This document shows positions 1-5,159 of a stretch of DNA of 6,205 nt, piece after piece. The stretch spans positions 1 through 6,205 of the forward strand of contig JACIWM010000071.1 of assembly GCA_014360945.1 (NCBI GenBank), given 5' to 3'. The stretch is from Candidatus Bipolaricaulota bacterium (GTDB lineage: Bacteria; Bipolaricaulota; Bipolaricaulia; Bipolaricaulales; Bipolaricaulaceae). The notes below the pieces were generated by a model, which was given only the letters and a program-made list of their open reading frames with translations, searched no databases and had not been told where the DNA came from. A program made the translations under genes and the position numbers. The first letter of the stretch is position 1. The number at the start of each line of letters is the position of its first letter.

Positions 1-69
1 CGTGGGACCCTCCGGGCCATCCTACGTCAGGCTGGGGTGAGCGTGGAAGAATTTTTACGCGCTTTGTGA
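1..69 (+). CDS. C-terminal fragment of an unidentified protein
   Basis: Reading frame 1 is open from the left edge and ends at a TGA at 67-69. It encodes 22 residues, including the stretch TLRAILRQAGVSVEEFLRAL, which looks like the closing helices of a small globular domain and has ordinary protein composition. The family cannot be named from so little; short alpha-helical C-termini of this style occur in many small cytoplasmic proteins. Its last 43 bases overlap the 3' end of the acetyltransferase gene on the opposite strand, so the two genes would be convergent. It is the only plus-strand candidate in the left two thirds of the window. It could be a chance open frame, and the sequence to the left of the window would decide. 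Confidence 0.42.
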   Translation, partial: RGTLRAILRQAGVSVEEFLRAL

Positions 70-605
70 TCGGTGGGGCCGTCGAATTCCTCAGCGAGGA
101 GGTCCATGAGGATCAGGTTGTGGAACTTTCCGTCGCGAAAGAAGGCGCGCCGGCGTACCCCCACTTTCTTAAACCCTAAGGCTTCGTAGCAGCGTATCGC
201 CCGAGTGTTGAACTCAAAAGTTTCAAGCTCCACACGATTTAGGCCAAGCTCGAAAAAGGCATAGCGGAGAAGAACACGGATGGCCTCCCGGCCGTAGCCC
301 TGGCCCCAGAAGTTCTTCTCGCCGATCACGATCCCCAAAACTGCTGTCCTGTTTTTGAGATCGATGCGGTGGAGACCGATATTGCCGATGTGGGTCCACT
401 CATCTTCCACCAAAACCTCAATGGCCAAAATAATTTCGTCAGCGCGGGAAAGGTGCTCCTCAAACCACTTCTCTTCCTTGGCCCTGGAAAGGGGCTCGTG
501 CATGACGACGAACTGCCGCACTTCAGGATCGTTGAACCACCGCAAAAACCGGGGGATGTCCTCGCGCTCAATGGCCCTGAGCCTTAAATCTTTCCCGTAG
601 AACAT
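27..605 (-). CDS. GNAT-family N-acetyltransferase (RimJ/RimL-like)
   Basis: This 192-residue protein has the Acetyltransf_3 layout of RimJ/RimL-type enzymes, which move an acetyl group from acetyl-CoA to an amine, often a protein N-terminus. The N-terminal LRLRAIEREDIPRFLRWFND (residues 7-26) is the usual first strand and helix. Residues 73-80 (IGNIGLHR) are the central strand. Motif A with the pyrophosphate-binding loop is at 91-116, with the Q-G-Y-G signature at 102-105. The NTRAIRCYEALGFKKVG block at 133-149 is motif B. The ATG at 605-603 is supported by a GGGAGGG Shine-Dalgarno site 5 nt upstream (611-617). The fold should end near LAEEF (residue 174); the last 18 residues are polar and overlap the convergent fragment at 1-69. 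A strong terminator lies immediately upstream, so the gene probably depends on read-through or a hidden promoter. The substrate is not predictable; a general RimJ/RimL-like name is safest. Confidence 0.9.
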   Translation of the reverse strand: MFYGKDLRLRAIEREDIPRFLRWFNDPEVRQFVVMHEPLSRAKEEKWFEEHLSRADEIILAIEVLVEDEWTHIGNIGLHRIDLKNRTAVLGIVIGEKNFWGQGYGREAIRVLLRYAFFELGLNRVELETFEFNTRAIRCYEALGFKKVGVRRRAFFRDGKFHNLILMDLLAEEFDGPTDHKARKNSSTLTPA

Positions 606-610
606 GGCAT

Positions 611-617
611 CCCTCCC
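611..617 (-). promoter_or_regulatory. Ribosome binding site of the acetyltransferase gene
   Basis: On the minus strand this reads GGGAGGG, followed by 5 nt and the ATG at 605-603. It fixes that start. An out-of-frame ATG at 610-608 abuts the site and opens only 8 codons, so it is unlikely to be used. The site begins directly after the T-run of the upstream terminator. Confidence 0.7.
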
Positions 618-656
618 AAGAAAAAAGAAAAAGGGGGTGGCGCGCCACCCCCTTTT
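618..656 (-). terminator. Rho-independent terminator after the Ig-repeat gene
   Basis: GGGGGTGGCGCGCCACCCCC (633-652) is a perfect 20-bp palindrome. Counting the flanking A4/T4 (629-632, 653-656) makes it 28 bp. Read on the minus strand it forms an 8-bp GC stem with a CGCG tetraloop, followed by a T-rich run (T5 C T6, 628-617). It begins 20 bp after the TAA of the Ig-repeat gene and is the most convincing terminator in the window. On the plus strand only four T residues follow, so it would be much weaker in that direction. Confidence 0.9.
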
Positions 657-676
657 CGTCAGTCTTCAGTTTGACC

Positions 677-1705
677 TTAGCCGCCTATTTTGACGTTGAT
701 CGTGGCAGCCCTGGTCTTGCCGGCGGCGGTGCCCTCCACGGTGAAGCTGTAGTCGCCAGGGGCTATGTCCGGGGCCGCGGAAATGGTCACGGCGACCTCG
801 TTCCCCGTAGCCGAAGCTGGTTCGACCGCCACGGAAAGCTTGTCCGGCTTGTTCTTGACCACGCATTGCACCGGGGCCGTGAGGTTGGTCCGGGTGATGG
901 TGATTTTGACCTGGGCACTTTCACCCGGCTGGAGGGTCACCACGGAGGGCTCGGCCTTGAGGGTGAAGTCCACGGGCTGGACTTTGAGCGTGAGGGTCGC
1001 AGTCTTATCCGCGATGCCTTTGGCTTTTCCGGTGATGGTCAAGGTGTAGTCCTTAGCCTCCACCGTCGGCCCGACCTCGATCTTGAGGGTGGCCGAGGTC
1101 TTGTCCGCCGGCACCTTAGCCGGCTCCACCGTGGCCGTCACCCCCGTGGGTGCGCCTGTCACTGCGAGCTCCACCTCGTCCTTCATGGTCTCGGTGCGCT
1201 TGATGTTCACGGTGACCGTGCCCGTGGCACCTTGGTTTACGGTGAGGGTGGCCGGGGAGACTTCAAGGGTATAGTCCGGGGCCGCTTGGACGGTGAGGGC
1301 AAGCTTGCTCTCACGAGTGACCCCGCCGCCCTTGGCCACCACGGTGAGGGTATAGTTCCCGGTTCTAGCAGCACTCGTGATCTCCACGGTCAGCGTCGTC
1401 TTCTGGGCCTTCTTCTGGTCATCGCCGGCTTTAACCGTGACCTTCGCTGGGTTGAACGTGGCCTTGACCCCAGCGGGCAAAGTTTCCTTTATGGAGAAGG
1501 TGATGTCGCCGGCGGGAAGGCTCTTCCCCTGAGGCGGGGTGAGGGTGATGTCCAACGTGCCCGTTTTGCCGATGGGCACGGACAAAGAGGACGTGGCGGG
1601 TGTAATGGTGAAATCGCCCTTAGGGCGGGTCACCAGGATTCCCACCACGATGCCGATCACCGCTAACACAACTACACCAATTGCAATTTTCGTTTTCTTG
1701 CTCAC
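677..1705 (-). CDS. Membrane-anchored protein with three Ig-like repeats
   Basis: This 342-residue protein opens with MSKKTK and a hydrophobic segment (about residues 7-26, IAIGVVVLAVIGIVVGILVT). That is a signal anchor or uncleaved signal peptide, with no lipobox cysteine. The rest is three tandem beta-rich domains at about 31-140, 144-242 and 246-340. Each begins D-[FY]-T, has a P-A-type turn then L-V-x-x-G, a mid-domain G-V-x-A-x-x-x-P-A-x-V, and closes with a G-[DN]-Y-[ST]-[LF]-T-[VI]-like strand. This is the pattern of bacterial Ig-like or NEW3-like sandwiches. Val, Thr and Lys are abundant and there is one Cys (281). No enzymatic motif is visible, so a structural, adhesive or scaffold role outside the membrane is inferred. 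The start is GTG at 1705-1703, with AAAGGAGG 5 nt upstream. A terminator follows the gene. It could be an accessory subunit of a surface complex, but no neighbour suggests a partner. Confidence 0.8.
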   Translation of the reverse strand: MSKKTKIAIGVVVLAVIGIVVGILVTRPKGDFTITPATSSLSVPIGKTGTLDITLTPPQGKSLPAGDITFSIKETLPAGVKATFNPAKVTVKAGDDQKKAQKTTLTVEITSAARTGNYTLTVVAKGGGVTRESKLALTVQAAPDYTLEVSPATLTVNQGATGTVTVNIKRTETMKDEVELAVTGAPTGVTATVEPAKVPADKTSATLKIEVGPTVEAKDYTLTITGKAKGIADKTATLTLKVQPVDFTLKAEPSVVTLQPGESAQVKITITRTNLTAPVQCVVKNKPDKLSVAVEPASATGNEVAVTISAAPDIAPGDYSFTVEGTAAGKTRAATINVKIGG

Positions 1706-1710
1706 CTGAT

Positions 1711-1718
1711 CCTCCTTT
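1711..1718 (-). promoter_or_regulatory. Ribosome binding site deciding the GTG start of the Ig-repeat gene
   Basis: On the minus strand this reads AAAGGAGG, followed by ATCAG and the GTG at 1705-1703. It is a near-perfect Shine-Dalgarno site at normal spacing. It supports the GTG start even though no ATG is present nearby. Confidence 0.8.
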
Positions 1719-1747
1719 CACTCCGCGCTTTGAGCCCAAAGAATAAC

Positions 1748-1785
1748 AAAAAACGCTATTTCCCTCGGTGGCTCAGCCAGGAAAT
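1748..1785 (-). terminator. Possible weak terminator upstream of the Ig-repeat gene
   Basis: Read on the minus strand, ATTTCC (1785-1780) pairs with GGAAAT (1763-1758), and inside it TGGC (1779-1776) pairs with GCCA (1772-1769) around a TGA loop. A 5-nt bulge (CCGAG) sits on one side. The hairpin is followed by AGCG and six T residues (1753-1748). The bulge and the 4-nt offset make it a poor canonical terminator. Its place, after malQ and the peptide frame and before the next gene's leader, fits termination or attenuation. Confidence 0.4.
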
Positions 1786-1812
1786 GCCGTGTGCCCTTAC
1801 TTCCCACACGGC
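1786..1812. repeat. Inverted repeat, 8-bp stem with 11-nt loop
   Basis: GCCGTGTG (1786-1793) and CACACGGC (1805-1812) are perfect inverted copies around an 11-nt loop. The element abuts the next hairpin (1758-1785) with no gap. It also contains the stop codon of the candidate peptide gene at 1797-1799. On the plus strand it is followed by TTTTT, so it looks like a terminator in that direction, but no plus-strand gene leads into it. On the minus strand no T-run follows, so there it would act as an mRNA structure or 3'-end stabiliser. Confidence 0.5.
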
Positions 1813-1859
1813 TTTTTAGGCTGTTTGGGCGATTCCGGTTTTTTCTCCTTAAGCAACAT
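1797..1859 (-). CDS. Candidate 20-residue Lys/Pro-rich small protein
   Basis: On the minus strand, AAGGAGG (1866-1872) is followed 6 nt later by an ATG at 1859-1857 and an open frame to a TAA at 1799-1797. The peptide is MLLKEKKPESPKQPKKPCGK: seven lysines, four prolines at every third residue (8, 11, 14, 17) and a Cys-Gly near the end. It is very basic, with no membrane segment and no signal peptide. The frame stays open upstream into the end of malQ, but in a different register from malQ, so it is not a simple extension of it. It begins 35 bp after the malQ TAA. What supports it is the strong ribosome site at good spacing; its shortness is the main reason for doubt. It could be a real small protein, a leader peptide controlling the Ig-repeat gene, or a chance frame. 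I do not recognise a family. Confidence 0.4.
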   Translation of the reverse strand: MLLKEKKPESPKQPKKPCGK

Positions 1860-1865
1860 CAGCAC

Positions 1866-1872
1866 CCTCCTT
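1866..1872 (-). promoter_or_regulatory. Strong Shine-Dalgarno site for the 20-residue frame
   Basis: On the minus strand this reads AAGGAGG, with GTGCTG between it and the ATG at 1859-1857. It is as good as the sites of the certain genes here, yet the only frame it can serve is the 20-codon one. It begins right after the base of the hairpin at 1873-1891, so folding could alter access to it. Confidence 0.5.
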
Positions 1873-1891
1873 GTCGCCTCGTCCGGGCGAC
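1873..1891. repeat. Inverted repeat between malQ and the peptide ribosome site
   Basis: GTCGCC (1873-1878) and GGCGAC (1886-1891) form a 6-bp, GC-rich stem around a 7-nt loop. It starts 4 nt after the malQ stop codon and ends against the Shine-Dalgarno site of the candidate peptide. No T-run follows on the minus strand, so it is not an intrinsic terminator. Protecting the upstream 3' end or modulating downstream translation are possible roles. Confidence 0.45.
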
Positions 1892-1894
1892 TAG

Positions 1895-3436
1895 TTAGCC
1901 AGTATAGACTTGTCCATGTTTATTGGCAACATCGCCGAAGGTCCTGGCTAGTCTATGTGTTTCGCGGGCAAGCTCGGCCAAGCGCTGGGCGGGCTTGGGC
2001 TTGCTCAAAAGTCGCCAGGTCCAATTCCCCTCGGCTCGGCTGGGATAGTTCAGGCGCGCCTCGCTTCCCAGGCCCAACACATCCTGCATGGGGATCACCG
2101 CCAATACCGCCCGGCTGCGGAAGGCTAGAGAAATGAGAGCCCAGGGGATGTCTTCCTCTTTGGATGCGATGATCCCTTGGGCCGAAAGATACTGTTGCAC
2201 CCGCGTCCTCACCTCTTCGGAGACTGTGCGGTACCAACCCAGGGCCGTGTCGTTGTCATGGGTCCCCGGATAAACCACGACCCGGCCATGCTCCGGAAAA
2301 TTCTCGGGAAGATGGGGATTATCGGGCTTTCCGTCGAAAGCGAACTGGAGAACTCTCATTCCCGGGAATCCGAACTTGTCCCGCAGTTCCTCCACATCGG
2401 GGGTGATCACGCCCAGGTCCTCGGCGAGGATGGGAAGTTCTCCGAGCTCCCTGAGCATAGTCTGGAAGAGTTTTTCTCCGGGAGCGGGGACCCAGCGGCC
2501 GCGCACGGCCGTGGGCTCCTCGGCCGGGATCTCCCAGTACGCGGCGAATCCCCGGAAGTGGTCGATACGCAGAACATCGAAAAGGCGCAGGGTCTGGCGG
2601 ACCCGGGCGATCCACCACCGGAATCCTTCTGCCTCGTGGACCGGCCAGCGGTAAAGAGGATTTCCCCAGCGCTGGCCGGTGGGCGAGAAGTAATCCGGAG
2701 GCACTCCGGCCACCACCGTGGGCCTTCCCTCGGAATCGAGCTCGAAAAGTTCAGGGTGAGCCCAAACATCCGCGGAATCATAGGCCACGAAGATCGGGAT
2801 ATCTCCGATGATCTTGATTCCTTGTTTGTGCGCGCAGTTTCGAATCTCCTGCCATTGGCGGAAGAAAATCCATTGGGTCCAGGCGTGAAAAAGCACGTTT
2901 TCGTCCTCTTCGAAATCAACGAGGACTGAGGCCTTGCGGTGGCGAAACTCCGGGGGCCACTCGTTCCAAGGCCGGCCGCCGAACCGGTCTTTCAAGGCCA
3001 TGAAAAGAGCATAGTCCCAAAGCCACTCTTTTTCTTTCTCCCAAAAGCGCGAAAACTCCCGACGCTCCTCAGGATCGCCCCGTCTGAGAAAGCCCTGAAA
3101 AGCCCGACGAAGGAGGTCCCACTTCCAGCGATAGAGAAAGCCATAGTCCACCCGCTCTTGGGGGATCTTGGGCGGCTCTTCTTCCGCCAGCCATCCGCGG
3201 CGGATGAGGTCCTCCGGGTCAATGAGATAGGGGTTTCCGGCAAACGCGGAGAAACTTTGGTAGGGGGAATCTCCAAACCCGGTGGGGCCAAGGGGAAGAA
3301 CCTGCCAGAACCCTGCTCCTGCTTCCCTAAGCCAGTCCAAAAACGCCCGGGCCTCCTTGCCCAAAACGCCGCAGACCCAAGGGCCGGGAAGGCTTGTGGG
3401 ATGAAGGAGGATGCCGAAGGAGCGGGGAAGTTCCAT
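1895..3436 (-). CDS. malQ: 4-alpha-glucanotransferase (amylomaltase, GH77)
   Basis: A 513-residue cytoplasmic enzyme that breaks an alpha-1,4 bond in maltodextrin or starch and passes the glucan chain to another glucan, releasing glucose or forming longer or cyclic chains. The GH77 signature blocks are intact: GILLHPTSLPGPWVCGVLG (8-26), WQVLPLGPTGFGDSPYQSFSAFAGNPYL (44-71, quoted in part), PPDYFSPTGQRWGNPLY (246-262), RIDHFRGF (290-297), LPILAEDLG (334-342) and GTHDNDT (391-397). By alignment with the Thermus enzyme, Asp292 is the nucleophile, Glu339 the acid/base and Asp394 the stabiliser, each one lower than in Thermus. Length is normal for the short bacterial type, with no N-terminal extension. 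The ATG at 3436-3434 is 2 bp after the previous gene's TAG and follows a GGAAAG-like ribosome site. The frame is open to a GTG at 3472, but that would only add residues unlike the family. It is last in the DUF362 operon. Confidence 0.96.
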   Translation of the reverse strand: MELPRSFGILLHPTSLPGPWVCGVLGKEARAFLDWLREAGAGFWQVLPLGPTGFGDSPYQSFSAFAGNPYLIDPEDLIRRGWLAEEEPPKIPQERVDYGFLYRWKWDLLRRAFQGFLRRGDPEERREFSRFWEKEKEWLWDYALFMALKDRFGGRPWNEWPPEFRHRKASVLVDFEEDENVLFHAWTQWIFFRQWQEIRNCAHKQGIKIIGDIPIFVAYDSADVWAHPELFELDSEGRPTVVAGVPPDYFSPTGQRWGNPLYRWPVHEAEGFRWWIARVRQTLRLFDVLRIDHFRGFAAYWEIPAEEPTAVRGRWVPAPGEKLFQTMLRELGELPILAEDLGVITPDVEELRDKFGFPGMRVLQFAFDGKPDNPHLPENFPEHGRVVVYPGTHDNDTALGWYRTVSEEVRTRVQQYLSAQGIIASKEEDIPWALISLAFRSRAVLAVIPMQDVLGLGSEARLNYPSRAEGNWTWRLLSKPKPAQRLAELARETHRLARTFGDVANKHGQVYTG

Positions 3437-3438
3437 GG

Positions 3439-3750
3439 CTAGCTTTCCGGGTTCAACCGGGCGATGCCACACAAGATGTGCACGGGCCGCCCAGCGCGGG
3501 CCCGCTCCAGGGCCTGGGCTGCTTCATCCCAAAGCCGGTCGCGCTCCTCCCGATCTTGGTAGGCCACTTCCATGCGCAGGAGGTATTCCCCCTCCCGGGT
3601 GAGCAGGGCCCGCAGGCGGAACGGCCGACCATGGGCGACGAGGATTTCGTGGATTTCAGAAAGAGCTTGCTCCAGCACCTCTCTGAGCAAGGGATCCACC
3701 TCTGCCCGGCGGTTTATGCGAAAGTCCCCAAATTCCTCAAGCAAGCCCAT
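3439..3750 (-). CDS. Conserved-looking 103-residue protein of unknown function
   Basis: I do not recognise this family. The 103 residues are soluble and highly charged, with no signal peptide, membrane segment or metal-binding cluster; the only Cys is at 94. The likely order is helix (about 18-40, rich in Leu and Glu), two strands (44-51 and 56-63), helix (68-86) and a final strand (88-97), a compact alpha-beta-beta-alpha-beta domain. That order is inferred by eye. The ATG at 3750-3748 overlaps the end of the DUF362 gene by 14 bp and has no clear Shine-Dalgarno site, which suggests translational coupling. Its TAG lies 2 bp before malQ. The tight packing on both sides argues it is a real gene in this operon. 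It may be a small partner of one of its neighbours, but nothing in the sequence shows which. Confidence 0.75.
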   Translation of the reverse strand: MGLLEEFGDFRINRRAEVDPLLREVLEQALSEIHEILVAHGRPFRLRALLTREGEYLLRMEVAYQDREERDRLWDEAAQALERARAGRPVHILCGIARLNPES

Positions 3751-4642
3751 ATTTTTCTAAAACCGCAGGCTCCAGCTCCCAATTGAGCTGCTCCCGGTAA
3801 TTCCTATGCGGCCGATAGGGCCTTATGGCTTTCTCCAAGGAATCACCCACCACTTCCCAATTCTCCCGATCTAATTGCCCCAAGCCGAAGCGGGCACAGT
3901 ATACCAAGTACCCGATTCTTGCGGGAGAAAAGCCCATGAGGGTGGCCGCGGCCGCATCCACCGCCACCGGGTCGCTTCCCACCAGGACAAACCCGTGGGA
4001 CACGGGATCACCATGCACCGGTCCATCACCCTCCATTCCCTCCACTCCGTCAATTACCGTGAGATGTGGAGCAAGTTCTTTGGCCAAGAGGGCCAGGTTC
4101 AGATTGATGGTGGGGTACCCTTGATGGATTTTGACCTTGTCCGGCTTTTGGATAGCTCCCACGACGAGGTTTTTCATCCCCAGGGTCACGATCACACAGT
4201 CATGGGTCTTTTGTTTGGCTAAAGTCACGCGAAAACTGCGCAAGGCCGTCTTAGAAATGCGCACAGGAATGTGTTCGCCGTTTTCTCCATGGACGTTGCG
4301 GATCTCGTAGGCATCTTGGTTTAAGTCCAAAACCTCTGCCCCGAATCTTTCGGCCCATTTGAGGTATCCGAAGTTTTTGAAAGCCCGAAGAGTATCCTCG
4401 CTTGAACCCTCGCCGAGGATGAGTTTCTTTGGGCGGAGCTGGGCGAGAACCTCCAATGCGGACCGGACGGTATCGGCATGGGTGCTGGCGAGTTCCCTTT
4501 GGGCGGAGACGCAATTGGGTTTCACCAGGACCTCTTTTCCTGAGACTTGGTCGCCCTGCTCCTCGGCCCACTGCTCCAACAGGGCCCGCACAGCCAAGTA
4601 TCGCTCGCGCACGGGAAACCGGAAATAAAGTCGCGATTTCAC
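3737..4642 (-). CDS. DUF362 domain-containing protein
   Basis: This 301-residue protein carries the DUF362 pattern: KEVLVKPNCVS (36-46), STHADTVRSALEVL (53-66), the KQKTHDCVIVTLGMKNLVVGA block (143-163), a Lys-rich KVKIHQ turn (169-174), TVIDGVEGMEGDGPVHGDPV (195-214) and SDPVAVDAAAATLMGF (223-238). The biochemical role of DUF362 proteins is not established; some carry 4Fe-4S ferredoxin domains, but this one has no CxxCxxC cluster and only three Cys (44, 149, 249). I chose the GTG at 4642-4640. The frame stays open to a GTG at 4780, but that 46-residue stretch is Arg/Pro-rich, unlike the family, and overlaps the divergent PadR gene. There is no good Shine-Dalgarno site at the GTG; a TAGAAT sits 5 nt upstream (4648-4653), so a leaderless message is possible. 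It is first in an operon with the 103-residue gene and malQ. Confidence 0.88.
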   Translation of the reverse strand: MKSRLYFRFPVRERYLAVRALLEQWAEEQGDQVSGKEVLVKPNCVSAQRELASTHADTVRSALEVLAQLRPKKLILGEGSSEDTLRAFKNFGYLKWAERFGAEVLDLNQDAYEIRNVHGENGEHIPVRISKTALRSFRVTLAKQKTHDCVIVTLGMKNLVVGAIQKPDKVKIHQGYPTINLNLALLAKELAPHLTVIDGVEGMEGDGPVHGDPVSHGFVLVGSDPVAVDAAAATLMGFSPARIGYLVYCARFGLGQLDRENWEVVGDSLEKAIRPYRPHRNYREQLNWELEPAVLEKYGLA

Positions 4643-4662
4643 AGGAGATTCTAACTCCGGCC

Positions 4663-4690
4663 TTGCCCTGGGGGCTGGCCTGGGTAAACT
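4663..4690 (+). promoter_or_regulatory. Candidate sigma-70-like promoter of the PadR operon
   Basis: TTGCCC (4663-4668) and TAAACT (4685-4690) match the -35 and -10 hexamers at 4 of 6 bases each, with a 16-bp spacer. Transcription would begin near 4697, just before the palindrome at 4706-4715. This is a by-eye match in a GC-rich gap and could be fortuitous. Confidence 0.3.
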
Positions 4691-4700
4691 TTCGGCTTCG

Positions 4701-4716
4701 ATCGGTCGGATCCGAT
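4701..4716. promoter_or_regulatory. Candidate operator in the divergent gap
   Basis: The perfect 10-bp palindrome TCGGATCCGA (4706-4715) lies inside a wider inverted repeat, ATCGG-N6-CCGAT (4701-4716). It sits 3 to 18 bp before the PadR start and overlaps the presumed 5' leader. Many PadR repressors bind a palindrome in their own promoter. The sequence does not match the classic ATGT-N8-ACAT form, so assigning it to this protein is inference. Confidence 0.35.
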
Positions 4717-4718
4717 AT

Positions 4719-5159
4719 ATGGTGGGGCGAGGGTTTCTGCGGTACTGGGTTTTGCGTCTCCTTTCGGAGGAGCCGCGCACGGGCTATGCCTTGGCTAAGG
4801 AGCTTGAACGTCGCTTGGGCTGGCGTCCTTCGCCCGGCTCCCTCTACCCACTTTTGGGAACCCTCGCCGAGCAAGGCTTGATCGTGCGGGAGGGAAAAGG
4901 CCGCGGCCGCTGGCGTTTAACTTCCCCGGGCCAAGAGGAATTGGCCAGGCTGGAAAAGGGGAAGGAGGAGTGGAAAACCCTCCTGACCCTTACCGCCTTA
5001 GCCACAAAAAATATTCCTGATCTTTCCCGGTTCTTGTGCCTCTTAGCCCAAGCCGCAACAACCGGAAAAATTTCCGAGCTTTCCAAGCTTTTGCCAAAGC
5101 TCACCCAGGAACTGGAGGCCATCGTTGGAGGTGAAGGTGATGGAAGCGGTGACCGTTGA
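4719..5159 (+). CDS. PadR-family transcriptional regulator
   Basis: A 146-residue cytoplasmic DNA-binding protein. The N-terminal winged helix is clear: GFLRYWVLRLLSEEPRTGYA (5-24), the recognition block WRPSPGSLYPLLGTLAEQGLI (35-55, quoted whole only in part by key residues S38, P39, G40, S41, L42, Y43 and P44) and the wing with GRGRWRLTSPGQEEL (61-75). The C-terminal part (about 80-135) is helical and should form the dimer arm. PadR proteins usually repress their own operon and release DNA when a toxic compound or drug binds. The ATG at 4719 gives the expected N-terminus; the Shine-Dalgarno match upstream is poor. A GTG at 4722 is an equivalent choice. The last 20 bp overlap the ABC ATPase gene, so regulator and transporter are co-translated. 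The neighbouring exporter indicates an efflux regulator; the inducer is unknown. Confidence 0.92.
   Translation: MVGRGFLRYWVLRLLSEEPRTGYALAKELERRLGWRPSPGSLYPLLGTLAEQGLIVREGKGRGRWRLTSPGQEELARLEKGKEEWKTLLTLTALATKNIPDLSRFLCLLAQAATTGKISELSKLLPKLTQELEAIVGGEGDGSGDR
5127..5134 (+). promoter_or_regulatory. Ribosome binding site deciding the ABC ATPase start
   Basis: GGAGGTGA lies inside the end of the PadR gene, with the ATG at 5140-5142 about 8 nt after its GGAGG core. It supports that ATG over the in-frame TTG at 5125, which overlaps the site itself. Confidence 0.75.

Noticed and set aside
671..1666. A 331-codon open frame on the plus strand opposite the Ig-repeat gene
   Set aside because: Its product is a monotonous Gly/Arg/His/Leu mixture with no domain, explained by GC-rich codon bias of the opposite strand. 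The minus-strand frame has a clear repeat structure, signal anchor, ribosome site and terminator.
1786..1817. Plus-strand rho-independent terminator (8-bp stem then TTTTT)
   Set aside because: No plus-strand gene leads into it. The T-run is the complement of lysine-type codons in the minus-strand peptide frame, so it is kept only as an inverted repeat.
2177..2929. A 250-codon open frame on the plus strand opposite malQ
   Set aside because: It lies wholly antisense to conserved amylomaltase motifs and shows no family pattern of its own.
3437..3472. Upstream GTG start for malQ adding 12 residues
   Set aside because: It overlaps the previous gene and adds residues not typical of the family, while the ATG at 3436 gives the usual GH77 N-terminus and a coupled start.
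4643..4780. Upstream GTG start for the DUF362 gene adding 46 residues
   Set aside because: The added segment is Arg/Pro-rich, has no domain character and overlaps the well-supported start of the divergent PadR gene.
5125..5139. TTG start for the ABC ATPase
   Set aside because: It overlaps the GGAGG ribosome site that serves the ATG at 5140, and the ATG gives the standard N-terminus.
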